Shown: piece after piece, positions 1 to 6,071 of the stretch
How positions within the stretch are numbered: the stretch's first letter is position 1
Layout: each line of letters opens with the position of its first letter
Source: JAHEFX01 sp964614585
GTDB taxonomy: Bacteria > Actinomycetota > Acidimicrobiia > Spongiisociales > JAENVV01
Reading direction: 5' to 3'
DNA length: 10,545 nucleotides
Assembly (NCBI GenBank): GCA_964614585.1
Contig: CAZTLW010000081.1
Coordinates: forward strand, 1-10,545
Translations under genes and position numbers: made by a program
Notes under the pieces: generated by a model
Database searches by the model: none
The model's input: the letters and a program-made list of their open reading frames with translations, nothing else
Told to the model about the DNA's origin: nothing

Positions 1-1353
1 CACGACCGGGGGCCACAGCAGGAGCGGCTTGGGCCGCCCCTCGGCGGTGGCGGGTTCGTGGCCGTCGTGGTGGCGTCCGAAGGCCCCGAGGAGGAACCGC
101 CCGCTGTAGGCGACGGTCAGCACCGAGGCGAGGGCCGCCGCCCCGATCAGGGGCACGCCTTCGTCGACGAGTCCGTCGAAGGCCGCCTCCTTGGCGTCGA
201 ACCCGAGGGTCAGCGGCACCGCGGCCATCGAGGCCGCGGCAGCCACCGCCCCGGCAAAGAGGACCGGCATCGATCGGGCGAGCCCCGACAGGCGTCGGAG
301 GTCACGCGTCCCCGCCTGTTTGTCGATGGCGCCGACGGTCATGAAGAGCGACGACTTGAAGAGGCCGTGGGCGAGTACCAGGGCGATGCCGCCGTAGACC
401 AGCTTCGGGTCACCCGACCCGGCGAGCAGGAAGAAGAAGCCGAGCTGGGAGACGGTCCCGAACGCCAGCAACAGTTTGAGGTCGTCCTGGCGCAGGGCGC
501 GCCAGCCGCCGAGCACCATCGTGGCGAGCCCGATGGCGACGATCGCCCCGGTCCACCAGTCGGCCCCCTCGGTGGCGGCGGGCGCCAGGCGGCCGACGAG
601 GAAGATGCCTGCCTTGACCATGGTGGCCGAGTGGAGGAACGCGGATGCCGGGGTCGGAGCGGCCATCGCCCCGGGAAGCCACCCGTGGGCAGGCACCTGG
701 GCCGACTTCGTGGCGGCGCCGATCAGGACCAACGCCCAGGCCAGGCCCACGGTCGCCGAGGCGGCAGGCGGGTCGGCGAGCAGCTCCGAGATGCGGTAGG
801 TGCCGGCCTGCTGGGCCAGCAGCACCAACCCACCGAGCATCGCCAGCCCGCCACCGCCGGTGACGAGCGCCGCGTGGAGCGCCGCCGACCGGGCCTTGGC
901 GGTGCGGTCCTCGAACCCGATGAGGAGGTAGGAGGTGATCGTCGTCAGCTCCCAGAACAGGAACAGGGCGATGAGGTGGTCGGCGGTCACCAGCCCGGCC
1001 ATCGCCCCGGCGAAGGCGACCATCGTGCCGGCGAAGGTGGCGATCCGGGGGCCGGAGCCGAAGTACCGGGACGAGTACAGGAAGATCGCCACGCCGGCCA
1101 CGCCGACGAGGAGGAGGAAGGCCAGCGCGTAGGCATCGACCCGGAAGTCGATGGTCAGCTCGAGCGCCGGGACCCACTCGAAGGAACTCGTGACTGGGCG
1201 GCCGTCGATGACGCCGGCGGCCACCGAACCCGCCCAGACGACCACGGCGAGCGGCGCGAGGGCGGCGAGCGGAAACGCCCATCGGCCCACGCGAGAGCGC
1301 CCGACCACGAGGACGAGCGCCAGGAGACCATGGACGGCGAGCAACCAGGCCAT
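1..1353 (-). CDS. mrpA: MrpA/MnhA-type Na+(cation)/H+ antiporter subunit A, N-terminal part (runs off left edge)
   Basis: The reading frame is open from ATG at 1353 to the window edge, giving 451 residues without a stop. It is a polytopic membrane protein of the proton-translocating antiporter family that also includes NuoL. In MrpA this subunit forms one of the ion channels of a multi-subunit secondary antiporter that exports Na+ in exchange for protons and supports pH and salt homeostasis. Visible family marks are FWELTTITSYLLIGF with the channel glutamate E135, the ATKSAQ segment with lysine K216, WLPGAMAAPTP at 225-235, and LHSATMVKAG with H241 and K247. The N-terminal start pattern and the HSATMVKAG block favour MrpA over NuoL or hydrogenase-4 subunits. 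The rest of the protein and the other mrp subunits would lie to the left. There is no Shine-Dalgarno sequence before the ATG and an in-frame TAA lies at 1383-1381, so the start is well bounded. Translation is probably leaderless or nearly so. The regulator gene diverges from it. Confidence 0.9.
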   Translation of the reverse strand, partial: MAWLLAVHGLLALVLVVGRSRVGRWAFPLAALAPLAVVVWAGSVAAGVIDGRPVTSSFEWVPALELTIDFRVDAYALAFLLLVGVAGVAIFLYSSRYFGSGPRIATFAGTMVAFAGAMAGLVTADHLIALFLFWELTTITSYLLIGFEDRTAKARSAALHAALVTGGGGLAMLGGLVLLAQQAGTYRISELLADPPAASATVGLAWALVLIGAATKSAQVPAHGWLPGAMAAPTPASAFLHSATMVKAGIFLVGRLAPAATEGADWWTGAIVAIGLATMVLGGWRALRQDDLKLLLAFGTVSQLGFFFLLAGSGDPKLVYGGIALVLAHGLFKSSLFMTVGAIDKQAGTRDLRRLSGLARSMPVLFAGAVAAAASMAAVPLTLGFDAKEAAFDGLVDEGVPLIGAAALASVLTVAYSGRFLLGAFGRHHDGHEPATAEGRPKPLLLWPPVV

Positions 1354-1363
1354 CAGACGAAGG

Positions 1364-1391
1364 AGGTTACACGAATCAGATTACGTGTATA
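1364..1391 (-). promoter_or_regulatory. Candidate promoter of the mrpA-like gene
   Basis: On the minus strand, TATACA (1391-1386; four of six matches to TTGACA) lies 16 nt before TAACCT (1369-1364; fits TANNNT). The ATG at 1353 follows ten bases after the -10 box, so the transcript would begin at or within a few bases of the start codon. This agrees with the missing Shine-Dalgarno sequence. It overlaps almost completely with the opposing promoter of the regulator gene. Confidence 0.4.
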
Positions 1392-1393
1392 AT
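1366..1393 (+). promoter_or_regulatory. Candidate promoter of the winged-helix regulator gene
   Basis: A perfect TATAAT (1388-1393) is preceded, with a 16-nt spacer, by GTTACA (1366-1371; four of six matches to TTGACA). In such GC-rich DNA a full consensus -10 box in an intergenic gap is striking. Transcription would start near 1400, leaving a leader of roughly 37 nt that contains the Shine-Dalgarno sequence at 1422-1428. Confidence 0.6.
1368..1389. promoter_or_regulatory. Candidate operator: near-perfect palindrome between divergent genes
   Basis: TACACGAATC (1368-1377), one central A, then GATTACGTGTA (1379-1389). The right arm is the reverse complement of the left apart from one extra base. 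The outer TACACG/CGTGTA arms and the inner AATC/GATT arms are each perfect. It fills the space between the -35 and -10 boxes of both divergent promoters, so one bound dimer could block both. The adjacent winged-helix protein is the natural candidate ligand; this assignment is inferred. Confidence 0.55.
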
Positions 1394-1436
1394 GCGAGGA
1401 CGGTGCCGGTCCCGGCCGCCCGGAGGAGCGACCGCC

Positions 1437-1754
1437 ATGAGCTCGAACTGGACCTTCTTCACGAACCACGCCCACGTCCTCATCTGCATCGCCGAGGATC
1501 CCGACATCCGGCTCCGCGAAGTCGCCGAACGGGTCGGCATCACCGAGCGGGCCGCACAGCGCATCGTCGCTGAGCTCGAGGAGGCAGGGTACCTCCACCA
1601 CGAGCGCCATGGCCGGCGCAACCACTACGAGCTCCGACCGGAGGGCCACCTCCGCCATCCGATCGAGGCACACGTGACGATCGGCGAGCTCCTCGACTTC
1701 GTCGGGCCGGACCACTCCCTCGGGGGCGCCCGACCGGCCCAGTCCCCCACGTAG
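1437..1754 (+). CDS. Small winged-helix (MarR/ArsR-like) transcriptional regulator
   Basis: A 105-residue protein that is essentially one winged-helix DNA-binding domain. Residues 24-53 form the helix-turn-helix (LREVAERVGITERAAQRIV, with the recognition helix near 36-48). The beta wing is HERHGRRNHYEL at 55-66. A short C-terminal helix around 70-90 probably serves dimerisation. The start is the ATG at 1437 because GGAGGAG at 1422-1428 lies eight bases before it; an upstream ATG at 1393 overlaps the -10 box and is not used. No ligand-binding domain follows. An unusually His-rich content (H11, H13, H54, H55, H58, H63) plus a single Cys17 could sense metal or redox state, but this is speculation. 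Its position, divergent from the antiporter gene over a palindrome and 32 bp before a Dps gene, suggests autoregulation and control of a stress or ion response. The exact family name is uncertain. Confidence 0.85.
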   Translation: MSSNWTFFTNHAHVLICIAEDPDIRLREVAERVGITERAAQRIVAELEEAGYLHHERHGRRNHYELRPEGHLRHPIEAHVTIGELLDFVGPDHSLGGARPAQSPT

Positions 1755-1757
1755 GCT
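1752..1757 (+). promoter_or_regulatory. Possible -10 box for the Dps gene
   Basis: TAGGCT fits TANNNT and overlaps the stop codon of the regulator gene. It would place a start site near 1764, leaving a short leader with the Shine-Dalgarno sequence GGGAGGT at 1774-1780. No convincing -35 box is seen, so read-through from the regulator promoter is equally possible. Confidence 0.3.
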
Positions 1758-1786
1758 CGGGGGCATCCGACCCGGGAGGTACCCCC

Positions 1787-2254
1787 ATGGAACTCGACAC
1801 CGGTCTGGCAGCCGACGACCGCGCCGAGATCGCCGATGGCCTGTCCCGGCTGCTGGCCGACACCTACACGCTGTACGTCAAGACCCACGGCTACCACTGG
1901 AACGTCACCGGCCCCATGTTCCGATCGCTCCACCTCATGTTCGAGGAGCAGTACATGGACCTGCGCGACGCCGCCGATGAGATCGCCGAGCGCATCCGCG
2001 CCATCGGCCACCCCGCTCCCGGGAGCTACACCGAGTTCGGGCAGCTCACCTCGGTGGCCGACGGCGGCGGGAATCCCGGGGCGCTCGAGATGGTGCGCCA
2101 GCTGGTCGACGGCCACGAGGCGGTGATCCGGACCGCCCGCACCGTCGTGAAGCGCGCCGAGGAGGCCGGGGACGTCGCCACCGCCGACCTCGGCACCCAG
2201 CGCATCGACGTCCACGAGAAGACCGCCTGGATGCTGCGGTCCATGGCCGAGTAG
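1787..2254 (+). CDS. dps: Dps-family ferritin-like DNA-protection / iron-storage protein
   Basis: A 155-residue protein of typical Dps length. Dps proteins form hollow dodecamers that oxidise Fe2+ with hydrogen peroxide and store the iron, so limiting Fenton damage; some also bind DNA. The intersubunit ferroxidase residues are all present at the canonical spacing: H37 (in HGYHWNV), H49, D64 and E68, matching Listeria Dps H31, H43, D58 and E62. The second family block, GxPAPGSYTEF, lies at about 74-84. There is no long lysine-rich tail at either end, so DNA binding is not obvious. The start ATG has GGGAGGT six bases upstream (1774-1780). The gene sits 32 bp behind the winged-helix regulator and is probably co-transcribed with it, giving a small stress module. 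It ends four bases from the convergent DUF3179 gene. Confidence 0.95.
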   Translation: MELDTGLAADDRAEIADGLSRLLADTYTLYVKTHGYHWNVTGPMFRSLHLMFEEQYMDLRDAADEIAERIRAIGHPAPGSYTEFGQLTSVADGGGNPGALEMVRQLVDGHEAVIRTARTVVKRAEEAGDVATADLGTQRIDVHEKTAWMLRSMAE

Positions 2255-2258
2255 CGAC

Positions 2259-3491
2259 TCAGGGCTCGCGAACCTCGCCGTCGGGGAAGAAGGCCGACCA
2301 GGCGAAGAAGAACTCGTTGCGGTGCAGCGCCAGGTCCAAGCGCGTTCCTGCCAACGGTCCCTCGACGGCGGCGCCGAACAGGTCCCACGTGGATCCGGTC
2401 TGGTCGTCCACCCACGTGTCCCCACCGGTGGCCTCGAAGGTGAGGGCCTCGCCGTCGACGGAGGCCAGGTAGGCGACGGCGGTCCCGACCCCACGACTCT
2501 CGGCGATCGACCGGTCGTCGAGGGCGTCGGCCGTGTCGGGATCGCCCCAGAACACGGCGACCGGCTCGCCTCCGACGACGTCGTTCGCGACCCCGACCTC
2601 CGACAACGCCGAGAACCCATAGGCCACGTGCTCGTCGCCGACCTCCACGCCGACCACCCGCTCCAGGGCGGGGAGCCGGGTGTCGGGATCGCCCTGGAAG
2701 AAGCCATACGGCTCGGGGCGCGAGGAGTAGCCCACGTAGGGATTGGCGCCGTAGCGGATGCCGAACCCCTGGTCGTCGGCGAGGACCGCGCCCTCGGGGT
2801 GGGCCTCGGCGAACCCGTCGAAGCTCGTGATCCGGGACGGGAGGATGGTGAGACGCTCCCCCGCCAGCGTGCCCACGATGCCGTTGCCGGTGATCTGTTG
2901 GAACAACGATTCGGTCTGGTCCTCCCACATCACGAGATCACTGTTGCGCAGGAGCCCCGAGACCCGGAACCCGACCTCCCGGCCGGCCACCCGCCGGTCG
3001 AAGACGACGGCCGTGTTGCACAGTGGGCAGTAGGTCACCGACACCGGGGTGTCGCCGAACTCGTCGTTCACGATCTCGTGTCGGGTGAGGATCGACAGCG
3101 GATAGAAGCGGACGTCGCCGTCGAGGCCGAACACGACACCCGGCTGATTGCCCTCCAGCCACTCAGCCTCGGCGACCGGCTGGAAGCTCGGGTCGTCGAT
3201 GTGGGGGATCCGTCCGAGGGGGTCGCCTCCGGGGATCCCGATGAGCAACTCGTCGAACTCGATCGTGCGGCGGGTCCAGTCCGTGCCCCACGCGGCGGTG
3301 GCGTCGGCGAGCGTCGGCGGCAGGCTGGGTGCTTCGTCCACGATCACGTCGTCGGACGTGGGGGCGGCCGCCGGTGGCGCCGACGTCGTCGGTTCCCCAC
3401 CCGTGGTGGTGTCGCCGTCGCCGGGGTCGGCGGCGCCGGTGCAGGCGGCCGCCAGCAGGACGAGGGCGACGAGGAGGGCGGTGCGGTGCAT
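2259..3491 (-). CDS. DUF3179 domain-containing lipoprotein
   Basis: A 410-residue secreted lipoprotein. The signal peptide ends in the lipobox LAAAC with acylated Cys17, followed by a low-complexity Thr/Pro/Ala linker to about residue 55. The rest matches the DUF3179 family, whose biochemical role is not established. Family marks are GIPGGDP at 85-91, IPHIDDPSF at 95-103, a conserved H138-E139 with N142-D143, and the CxxC motif VTYCPLCNTAVVF with C155 and C158. The CxxC could bind a metal or act in redox chemistry, but no function should be assumed. The start at 3491 has GGGAG at 3500-3496. There is no TANNNT box in the 57-bp gap behind the upstream GIN gene, so the two lipoproteins are probably one transcript. 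The C-terminal end converges on dps with only 4 bp between the stop codons. Confidence 0.9.
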   Translation of the reverse strand: MHRTALLVALVLLAAACTGAADPGDGDTTTGGEPTTSAPPAAAPTSDDVIVDEAPSLPPTLADATAAWGTDWTRRTIEFDELLIGIPGGDPLGRIPHIDDPSFQPVAEAEWLEGNQPGVVFGLDGDVRFYPLSILTRHEIVNDEFGDTPVSVTYCPLCNTAVVFDRRVAGREVGFRVSGLLRNSDLVMWEDQTESLFQQITGNGIVGTLAGERLTILPSRITSFDGFAEAHPEGAVLADDQGFGIRYGANPYVGYSSRPEPYGFFQGDPDTRLPALERVVGVEVGDEHVAYGFSALSEVGVANDVVGGEPVAVFWGDPDTADALDDRSIAESRGVGTAVAYLASVDGEALTFEATGGDTWVDDQTGSTWDLFGAAVEGPLAGTRLDLALHRNEFFFAWSAFFPDGEVREP

Positions 3492-3548
3492 GTGACTCCC
3501 GGGACGGTCACCCCTGCAACGCGGCCGACGGGGCGGCTGTTCCGGGTT

Positions 3549-4277
3549 TCAGCCGTCGATCGCCTCGAACGACCCGAGCCCCGAGATGGAGACCTCGGTG
3601 CTCGGCGACCCTCGGTACCGCACGTCGCCGGTCCCCGAGATGCTGGCGACGAGGCGATCGGTGGCCCAGACCTCGACGGCGCCGACACCGGAGCTCCGCA
3701 CCTCGGCCGTCGCACTCGCCAGGTCGGCGGCGGAATAGTCGCCCACCCCCGAGAGGGTCACGGACTGGTCGGACACCTCGCCTCCACCGATGCGCACACC
3801 GCCGACGCCCGACAGCGTCACGGTCAGCTCCTCGGCCACGAGCTCGGCGACCGAGATGGACCCGGCCCCGCTGACGCCGATGGTGAAGGCGTCGGCCTCG
3901 ATGGGGCCGGCGTCGATGTCACCGGCCCCGGACACGTCGAGGCCGGTCAGGTCGGGCAGCACCACCGTCACCGTGATCCCCGACCGGGGCACGATGGTGA
4001 AACCCCGTTCCACGTCGATCACCAGGGTGCTCGCCTCGACCTCGGTCGTGATCCGCCCGAGGAGGTTGTCGTCGGCCGTCACCTCGACGGAGAAGCCGTC
4101 GCCCTCGCTGACGTCGACCGCCCCCACCCCCTCGAGGCGGATGGCGTCGAAGCCGTCCACCTCCCGGGTCTCGGTGGCCCCGTCGCCGGAGCCGACCACC
4201 TCGTCGAGGCCACCGAACGGCAGTGAGCAACCCGCCGCCACCAGCGCCACGGCCAACATCGGGATGATCCGTCGCAT
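3549..4277 (-). CDS. GIN-domain (DUF2807) lipoprotein with beta-helix repeats
   Basis: A 242-residue lipoprotein. Residues 1-17 form a signal peptide with lipobox VAAGC and Cys17. From about residue 35 it shows the DUF2807 ('head GIN domain') pattern, including EVDGFDAIRLEGVGAVDVSEG. At the C-terminus it has a ladder of SGxG-containing rungs (SGAGDIDAG, SGAGSISVA, SGVGGVRIG, SGVGDYSAA, SGVGAVEVW, SGTGDVRYR, SGLGSFEAI) spaced 20 residues apart, then 18 in the last ones. This periodicity is typical of a right-handed beta-helix. The family is often found as surface proteins of unknown function. The start at 4277 fits the lipoprotein signal and has TACCAT (4290-4285) seven bases upstream, suggesting a leaderless transcript; no Shine-Dalgarno sequence is present. 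It diverges from the HAD gene and probably shares a transcript with the DUF3179 gene behind it. Confidence 0.88.
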   Translation of the reverse strand: MRRIIPMLAVALVAAGCSLPFGGLDEVVGSGDGATETREVDGFDAIRLEGVGAVDVSEGDGFSVEVTADDNLLGRITTEVEASTLVIDVERGFTIVPRSGITVTVVLPDLTGLDVSGAGDIDAGPIEADAFTIGVSGAGSISVAELVAEELTVTLSGVGGVRIGGGEVSDQSVTLSGVGDYSAADLASATAEVRSSGVGAVEVWATDRLVASISGTGDVRYRGSPSTEVSISGLGSFEAIDG

Positions 4278-4284
4278 GGCGCCG

Positions 4285-4290
4285 ATGGTA
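4285..4290 (-). promoter_or_regulatory. -10 box of a leaderless promoter for the GIN lipoprotein gene
   Basis: TACCAT on the minus strand fits TANNNT and lies seven bases before the ATG at 4277. The transcript would start at the start codon, consistent with the absence of a ribosome-binding site. Confidence 0.45.
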
Positions 4291-4309
4291 GGTGCGGCCG
4301 GCGAGCCGA

Positions 4310-4315
4310 TATCGT
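4310..4315 (+). promoter_or_regulatory. -10 box of a leaderless promoter for the HAD phosphatase gene
   Basis: TATCGT fits TANNNT and lies seven bases before the ATG at 4323, exactly mirroring the spacing on the divergent GIN gene. The 45-bp intergenic gap contains no Shine-Dalgarno sequence on this strand. Confidence 0.45.
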
Positions 4316-4322
4316 TCCGGCC

Positions 4323-4871
4323 ATGCGGCTCGGCATCGACATGGACGGCGTCATCGCCGACTTCACCGGTGGCTGGGTGCGCCTCTACAACCGCGAATTC
4401 GGCGCCGATGTCCGGCCCGAGGCGGTGCGGTCGTGGGGCGCGATCCCCGACCTCACCCACTTCGCGTCCATGGGCGAGTTCTGGGACTGGTCGACCGACC
4501 TCGACGGGGTGTCGATCTTCGCCCACCTCGAGCCGTTCCCGGGGGCGATCGAGGCGCTCCACCGCCTCGCCCGCCGCCACCACATCGCCATCATCACGAC
4601 CAAGCCGGCCTTCGCCGTGGCCGACACCTTCCGCTGGCTGGCCGACCACGGCGTGCCGACCACCGAGGTCCACATCACGGAGGCGAAGGAGGTCGTCGAA
4701 TGCGACGCCTACCTCGACGACGGGCCCCACGTGCTGGAGGCGTTGGCCGCCCACCGTCCCGAGGCGCTCGTGTGCCGCTACGTGAGGCCGTGGAACGCGC
4801 CGCTCCCGGGGGTGGTCGACGTGGCGGACTGGCCCGCCTTCGAAGCGATCATCGGGGACGCAGCCCCGTAA
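4323..4871 (+). CDS. HAD-superfamily 5'(3')-deoxyribonucleotidase-like phosphatase
   Basis: A 182-residue cytoplasmic protein of the HAD superfamily, closest in pattern to the 5'(3')-deoxyribonucleotidase (NT5C) family. These enzymes release phosphate from nucleoside monophosphates, often deoxy forms. All four HAD motifs can be seen. Motif I is GIDMDGVIADF with nucleophile D6 and acid/base D8. Motif II is IITTK with T92. Motif III is K122 in TEAKEV. Motif IV is YLDDGP with D132 and D133. A helical cap of about 60 residues lies between motifs I and II, as in the family. The start at ATG 4323 is directly followed by the motif I strand, and TATCGT seven bases upstream suggests a leaderless transcript. 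The stop codon lies within the palindrome upstream of phnD. Substrate is not predictable; other small phosphomonoesters remain possible. Confidence 0.85.
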   Translation: MRLGIDMDGVIADFTGGWVRLYNREFGADVRPEAVRSWGAIPDLTHFASMGEFWDWSTDLDGVSIFAHLEPFPGAIEALHRLARRHHIAIITTKPAFAVADTFRWLADHGVPTTEVHITEAKEVVECDAYLDDGPHVLEALAAHRPEALVCRYVRPWNAPLPGVVDVADWPAFEAIIGDAAP

Positions 4872-4883
4872 CCGAACGGTTAC
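4868..4883. promoter_or_regulatory. 16-bp palindrome upstream of phnD, candidate activator or repressor site
   Basis: GTAACCGAACGGTTAC consists of perfect 7-bp arms around AA and overlaps the TAA stop of the HAD gene. If transcription of phnD starts about seven bases after the -10 box at 4905-4910, the centre of the palindrome lies close to -41, a usual position for an activator touching RNA polymerase. The promoter lacks a recognisable -35 box, which fits activator dependence. No regulator is identified. Confidence 0.4.
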
Positions 4884-4889
4884 CCTCCC

Positions 4890-4901
4890 GCCCCGCGGGG
4901 C
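4890..4901. repeat. 12-bp perfect palindrome GCCCCGCGGGGC
   Basis: A self-complementary GC block between the upstream palindrome and the -10 box of phnD. It could be a weak hairpin ending the HAD transcript or a second protein-binding site. In DNA this GC-rich it may also be chance. Confidence 0.25.
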
Positions 4902-4904
4902 ACC

Positions 4905-4910
4905 TACGGT
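4905..4910 (+). promoter_or_regulatory. Candidate -10 box for phnD
   Basis: TACGGT fits TANNNT. A start near 4917 would give a leader of about 24 nt that includes the Shine-Dalgarno sequence GGGAGG at 4927-4932. No -35 box is evident at 16 to 18 nt upstream. Confidence 0.35.
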
Positions 4911-4940
4911 GACGCCGAGACGAGCTGGGAGGAACCACTG

Positions 4941-6008
4941 ATGACTCGACGACTGCTGACCTTGTTCGCCGCGCTGGCCCTCGTGGTCGCCGCCTGTGGG
5001 GGCGACACCGACGGGGACACCGGCGACGACGGCGACACCACCACGACCGCGGGCGCCGCCACCGAGGTGGGCACCGAGGACAGTCCGATCCAGGTGCTCT
5101 TCGTGCCGTCGGTCTCCGCCGACGAGATCGTCGCCGGTGGCGAGTTGCTGGAGCAGACCCTCGAGGAGGCGACCGGCCTCGTCTTCGAGGTGAGCGTGCC
5201 GGCGTCCTACGCCGCCACCGTCGAGGAACTGTGCGCCGCACCCGACCGGTCGATGGGCTTCATCCCCGCCCAGGCCTATGTCCTCGCCAACGACCTGTGT
5301 GGCGTCGACATCCAGTTGAAGGCGGAGCGCTTCGGCTACACCGAGTACTGGACCCAATACGTCGTGCCCCGCGACTCGGACATCCAGAGCCTCGAGGAGC
5401 TGTCCGGGCTGACGTGGGCCTACCCGGACCCGGGTTCGACCTCCGGCTTCCTGGTCCCGAGCGGCGAGCTCGGCAACCTCGGCGTGGAGCCGGGTGAGGG
5501 CGTCGAGGCCGGCGGGCACACCGGCGTCGCCCGCGCCGTTGCCTCCGGTGAGGCCGAGTTCGGCACCCAGTTCTTCAGCCCGCCCACCAACGCCGCCGGC
5601 GAGGTCCTCTGGGACGGCACGGCCGACACCGCCGACGTGCCCGAGGACCTGCTCGCGAGCTGTGGCCCCGACGCCGAGGGCGACCTCACGTGCGGGGACG
5701 ACTTCTTCGTGAACGACGCCCGGGCCGGACTGGCCGAGGAGGAGCCCGAGGTCATGCAGAAGGTCCGCATCCTCGCCATCTCCGACCCGATCCCCAACGA
5801 CGGCGTCGCCTTCGGCCCCGACTTCCCCGAGGACCTCAAGGAGCAGGTTGTGGAGGCGATCGTCAACTTCGCCCTCGACGACCCCGAGGGCTTCGCCACC
5901 GCCTTCGACGCCTACAGCTGGGACAACGTCGCCACGACCCAGGACAGCGAGTTCGACTCGATCCGGGCGATCGTCCAGGAGCTGGGCATCGAGCTCGGCG
6001 ACCTGTAG
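4941..6008 (+). CDS. phnD: PhnD-type phosphonate/phosphite ABC transporter substrate-binding lipoprotein
   Basis: A 355-residue lipoprotein with signal peptide and lipobox VAAC (Cys19), a Thr/Asp/Gly-rich linker to about residue 45, then a two-lobed type II binding-protein fold. It captures a small phosphorus oxyanion or organophosphonate outside the membrane and passes it to PhnE. Family marks are the N-terminal strand IQVLFVPSV, the hinge region YTEYWTQYVVPRDSDI (about 133-148), and the ligand-loop block DPGSTSGFLVP around 163-173, whose Ser/Thr residues bind the phosphorus group in known PhnD/PtxB proteins. C98, C120, C241 and C251 may form disulfides; the C241-C251 loop looks like a small insertion. 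The start is supported by GGGAGG at 4927-4932. Ligand identity (phosphite, methylphosphonate, 2-aminoethylphosphonate, phosphate) cannot be read from the sequence. A strong hairpin follows the stop codon, before phnC. Confidence 0.93.
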   Translation: MTRRLLTLFAALALVVAACGGDTDGDTGDDGDTTTTAGAATEVGTEDSPIQVLFVPSVSADEIVAGGELLEQTLEEATGLVFEVSVPASYAATVEELCAAPDRSMGFIPAQAYVLANDLCGVDIQLKAERFGYTEYWTQYVVPRDSDIQSLEELSGLTWAYPDPGSTSGFLVPSGELGNLGVEPGEGVEAGGHTGVARAVASGEAEFGTQFFSPPTNAAGEVLWDGTADTADVPEDLLASCGPDAEGDLTCGDDFFVNDARAGLAEEEPEVMQKVRILAISDPIPNDGVAFGPDFPEDLKEQVVEAIVNFALDDPEGFATAFDAYSWDNVATTQDSEFDSIRAIVQELGIELGDL

Positions 6009-6027
6009 CCGCCACGACGTGACGTGC

Positions 6028-6057
6028 GAGGGGGCGGGGCGCGGGCTCCGCCCCCTC
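6028..6057 (+). terminator. Strong intercistronic hairpin between phnD and phnC
   Basis: Perfect 10-bp arms GAGGGGGCGG (6028-6037) and CCGCCCCCTC (6048-6057). The bases between them can extend the stem by three more pairs (6038-6040 with 6045-6047, one G-U), leaving a four-base loop. No U-run follows. It may stop part of the transcription after phnD or protect the 3' end of phnD mRNA, so that the binding protein is made in excess over the membrane components, as seen in other ABC operons. Confidence 0.6.
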
Positions 6058-6063
6058 TAGCGT
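6058..6063 (+). promoter_or_regulatory. -10 box of an internal leaderless promoter for phnC
   Basis: TAGCGT fits TANNNT, starts at the base right after the hairpin arm, and lies eight bases before the phnC ATG at 6072. There is no Shine-Dalgarno sequence in front of phnC, so a leaderless transcript from this box would explain its translation. Confidence 0.4.
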
Positions 6064-6071
6064 CGGACCGC

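Noticed and set aside
1360..1366. Perfect Shine-Dalgarno-like AAGGAGG on the plus strand
   Set aside because: It lies upstream of the plus-strand -10 box, so it would not be in the transcript, and no start codon follows at a useful distance.
58..1392. Long plus-strand open frame opposite the antiporter gene (444 codons)
   Set aside because: It reads as low-complexity Gly/Arg/Asp/Glu with no domain, while the opposite strand encodes a clear MrpA-like protein. Long antisense frames are expected in DNA this rich in G and C.
2322..4226. 634-codon plus-strand open frame opposite the two lipoprotein genes
   Set aside because: It spans two real minus-strand genes and their gap, has no recognisable domain, and has the composition of a shadow frame.
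4877..4889. PHO-box-like GGTTACC stretch upstream of phnD
   Set aside because: A PHO box needs tandem direct repeats of the unit; only one partial match is present, and it is better explained as one arm of the 16-bp palindrome.
4278..5519. Extension of the GIN lipoprotein frame upstream to a 656-residue protein
   Set aside because: The added part overlaps the HAD and phnD genes on the other strand and lacks any domain. The lipoprotein signal at the ATG at 4277 marks the true start.
6013..6021. Short palindrome CACGACGTG just after the phnD stop
   Set aside because: Four-base arms in GC-rich DNA are too short to separate from chance, and no promoter lies next to it.
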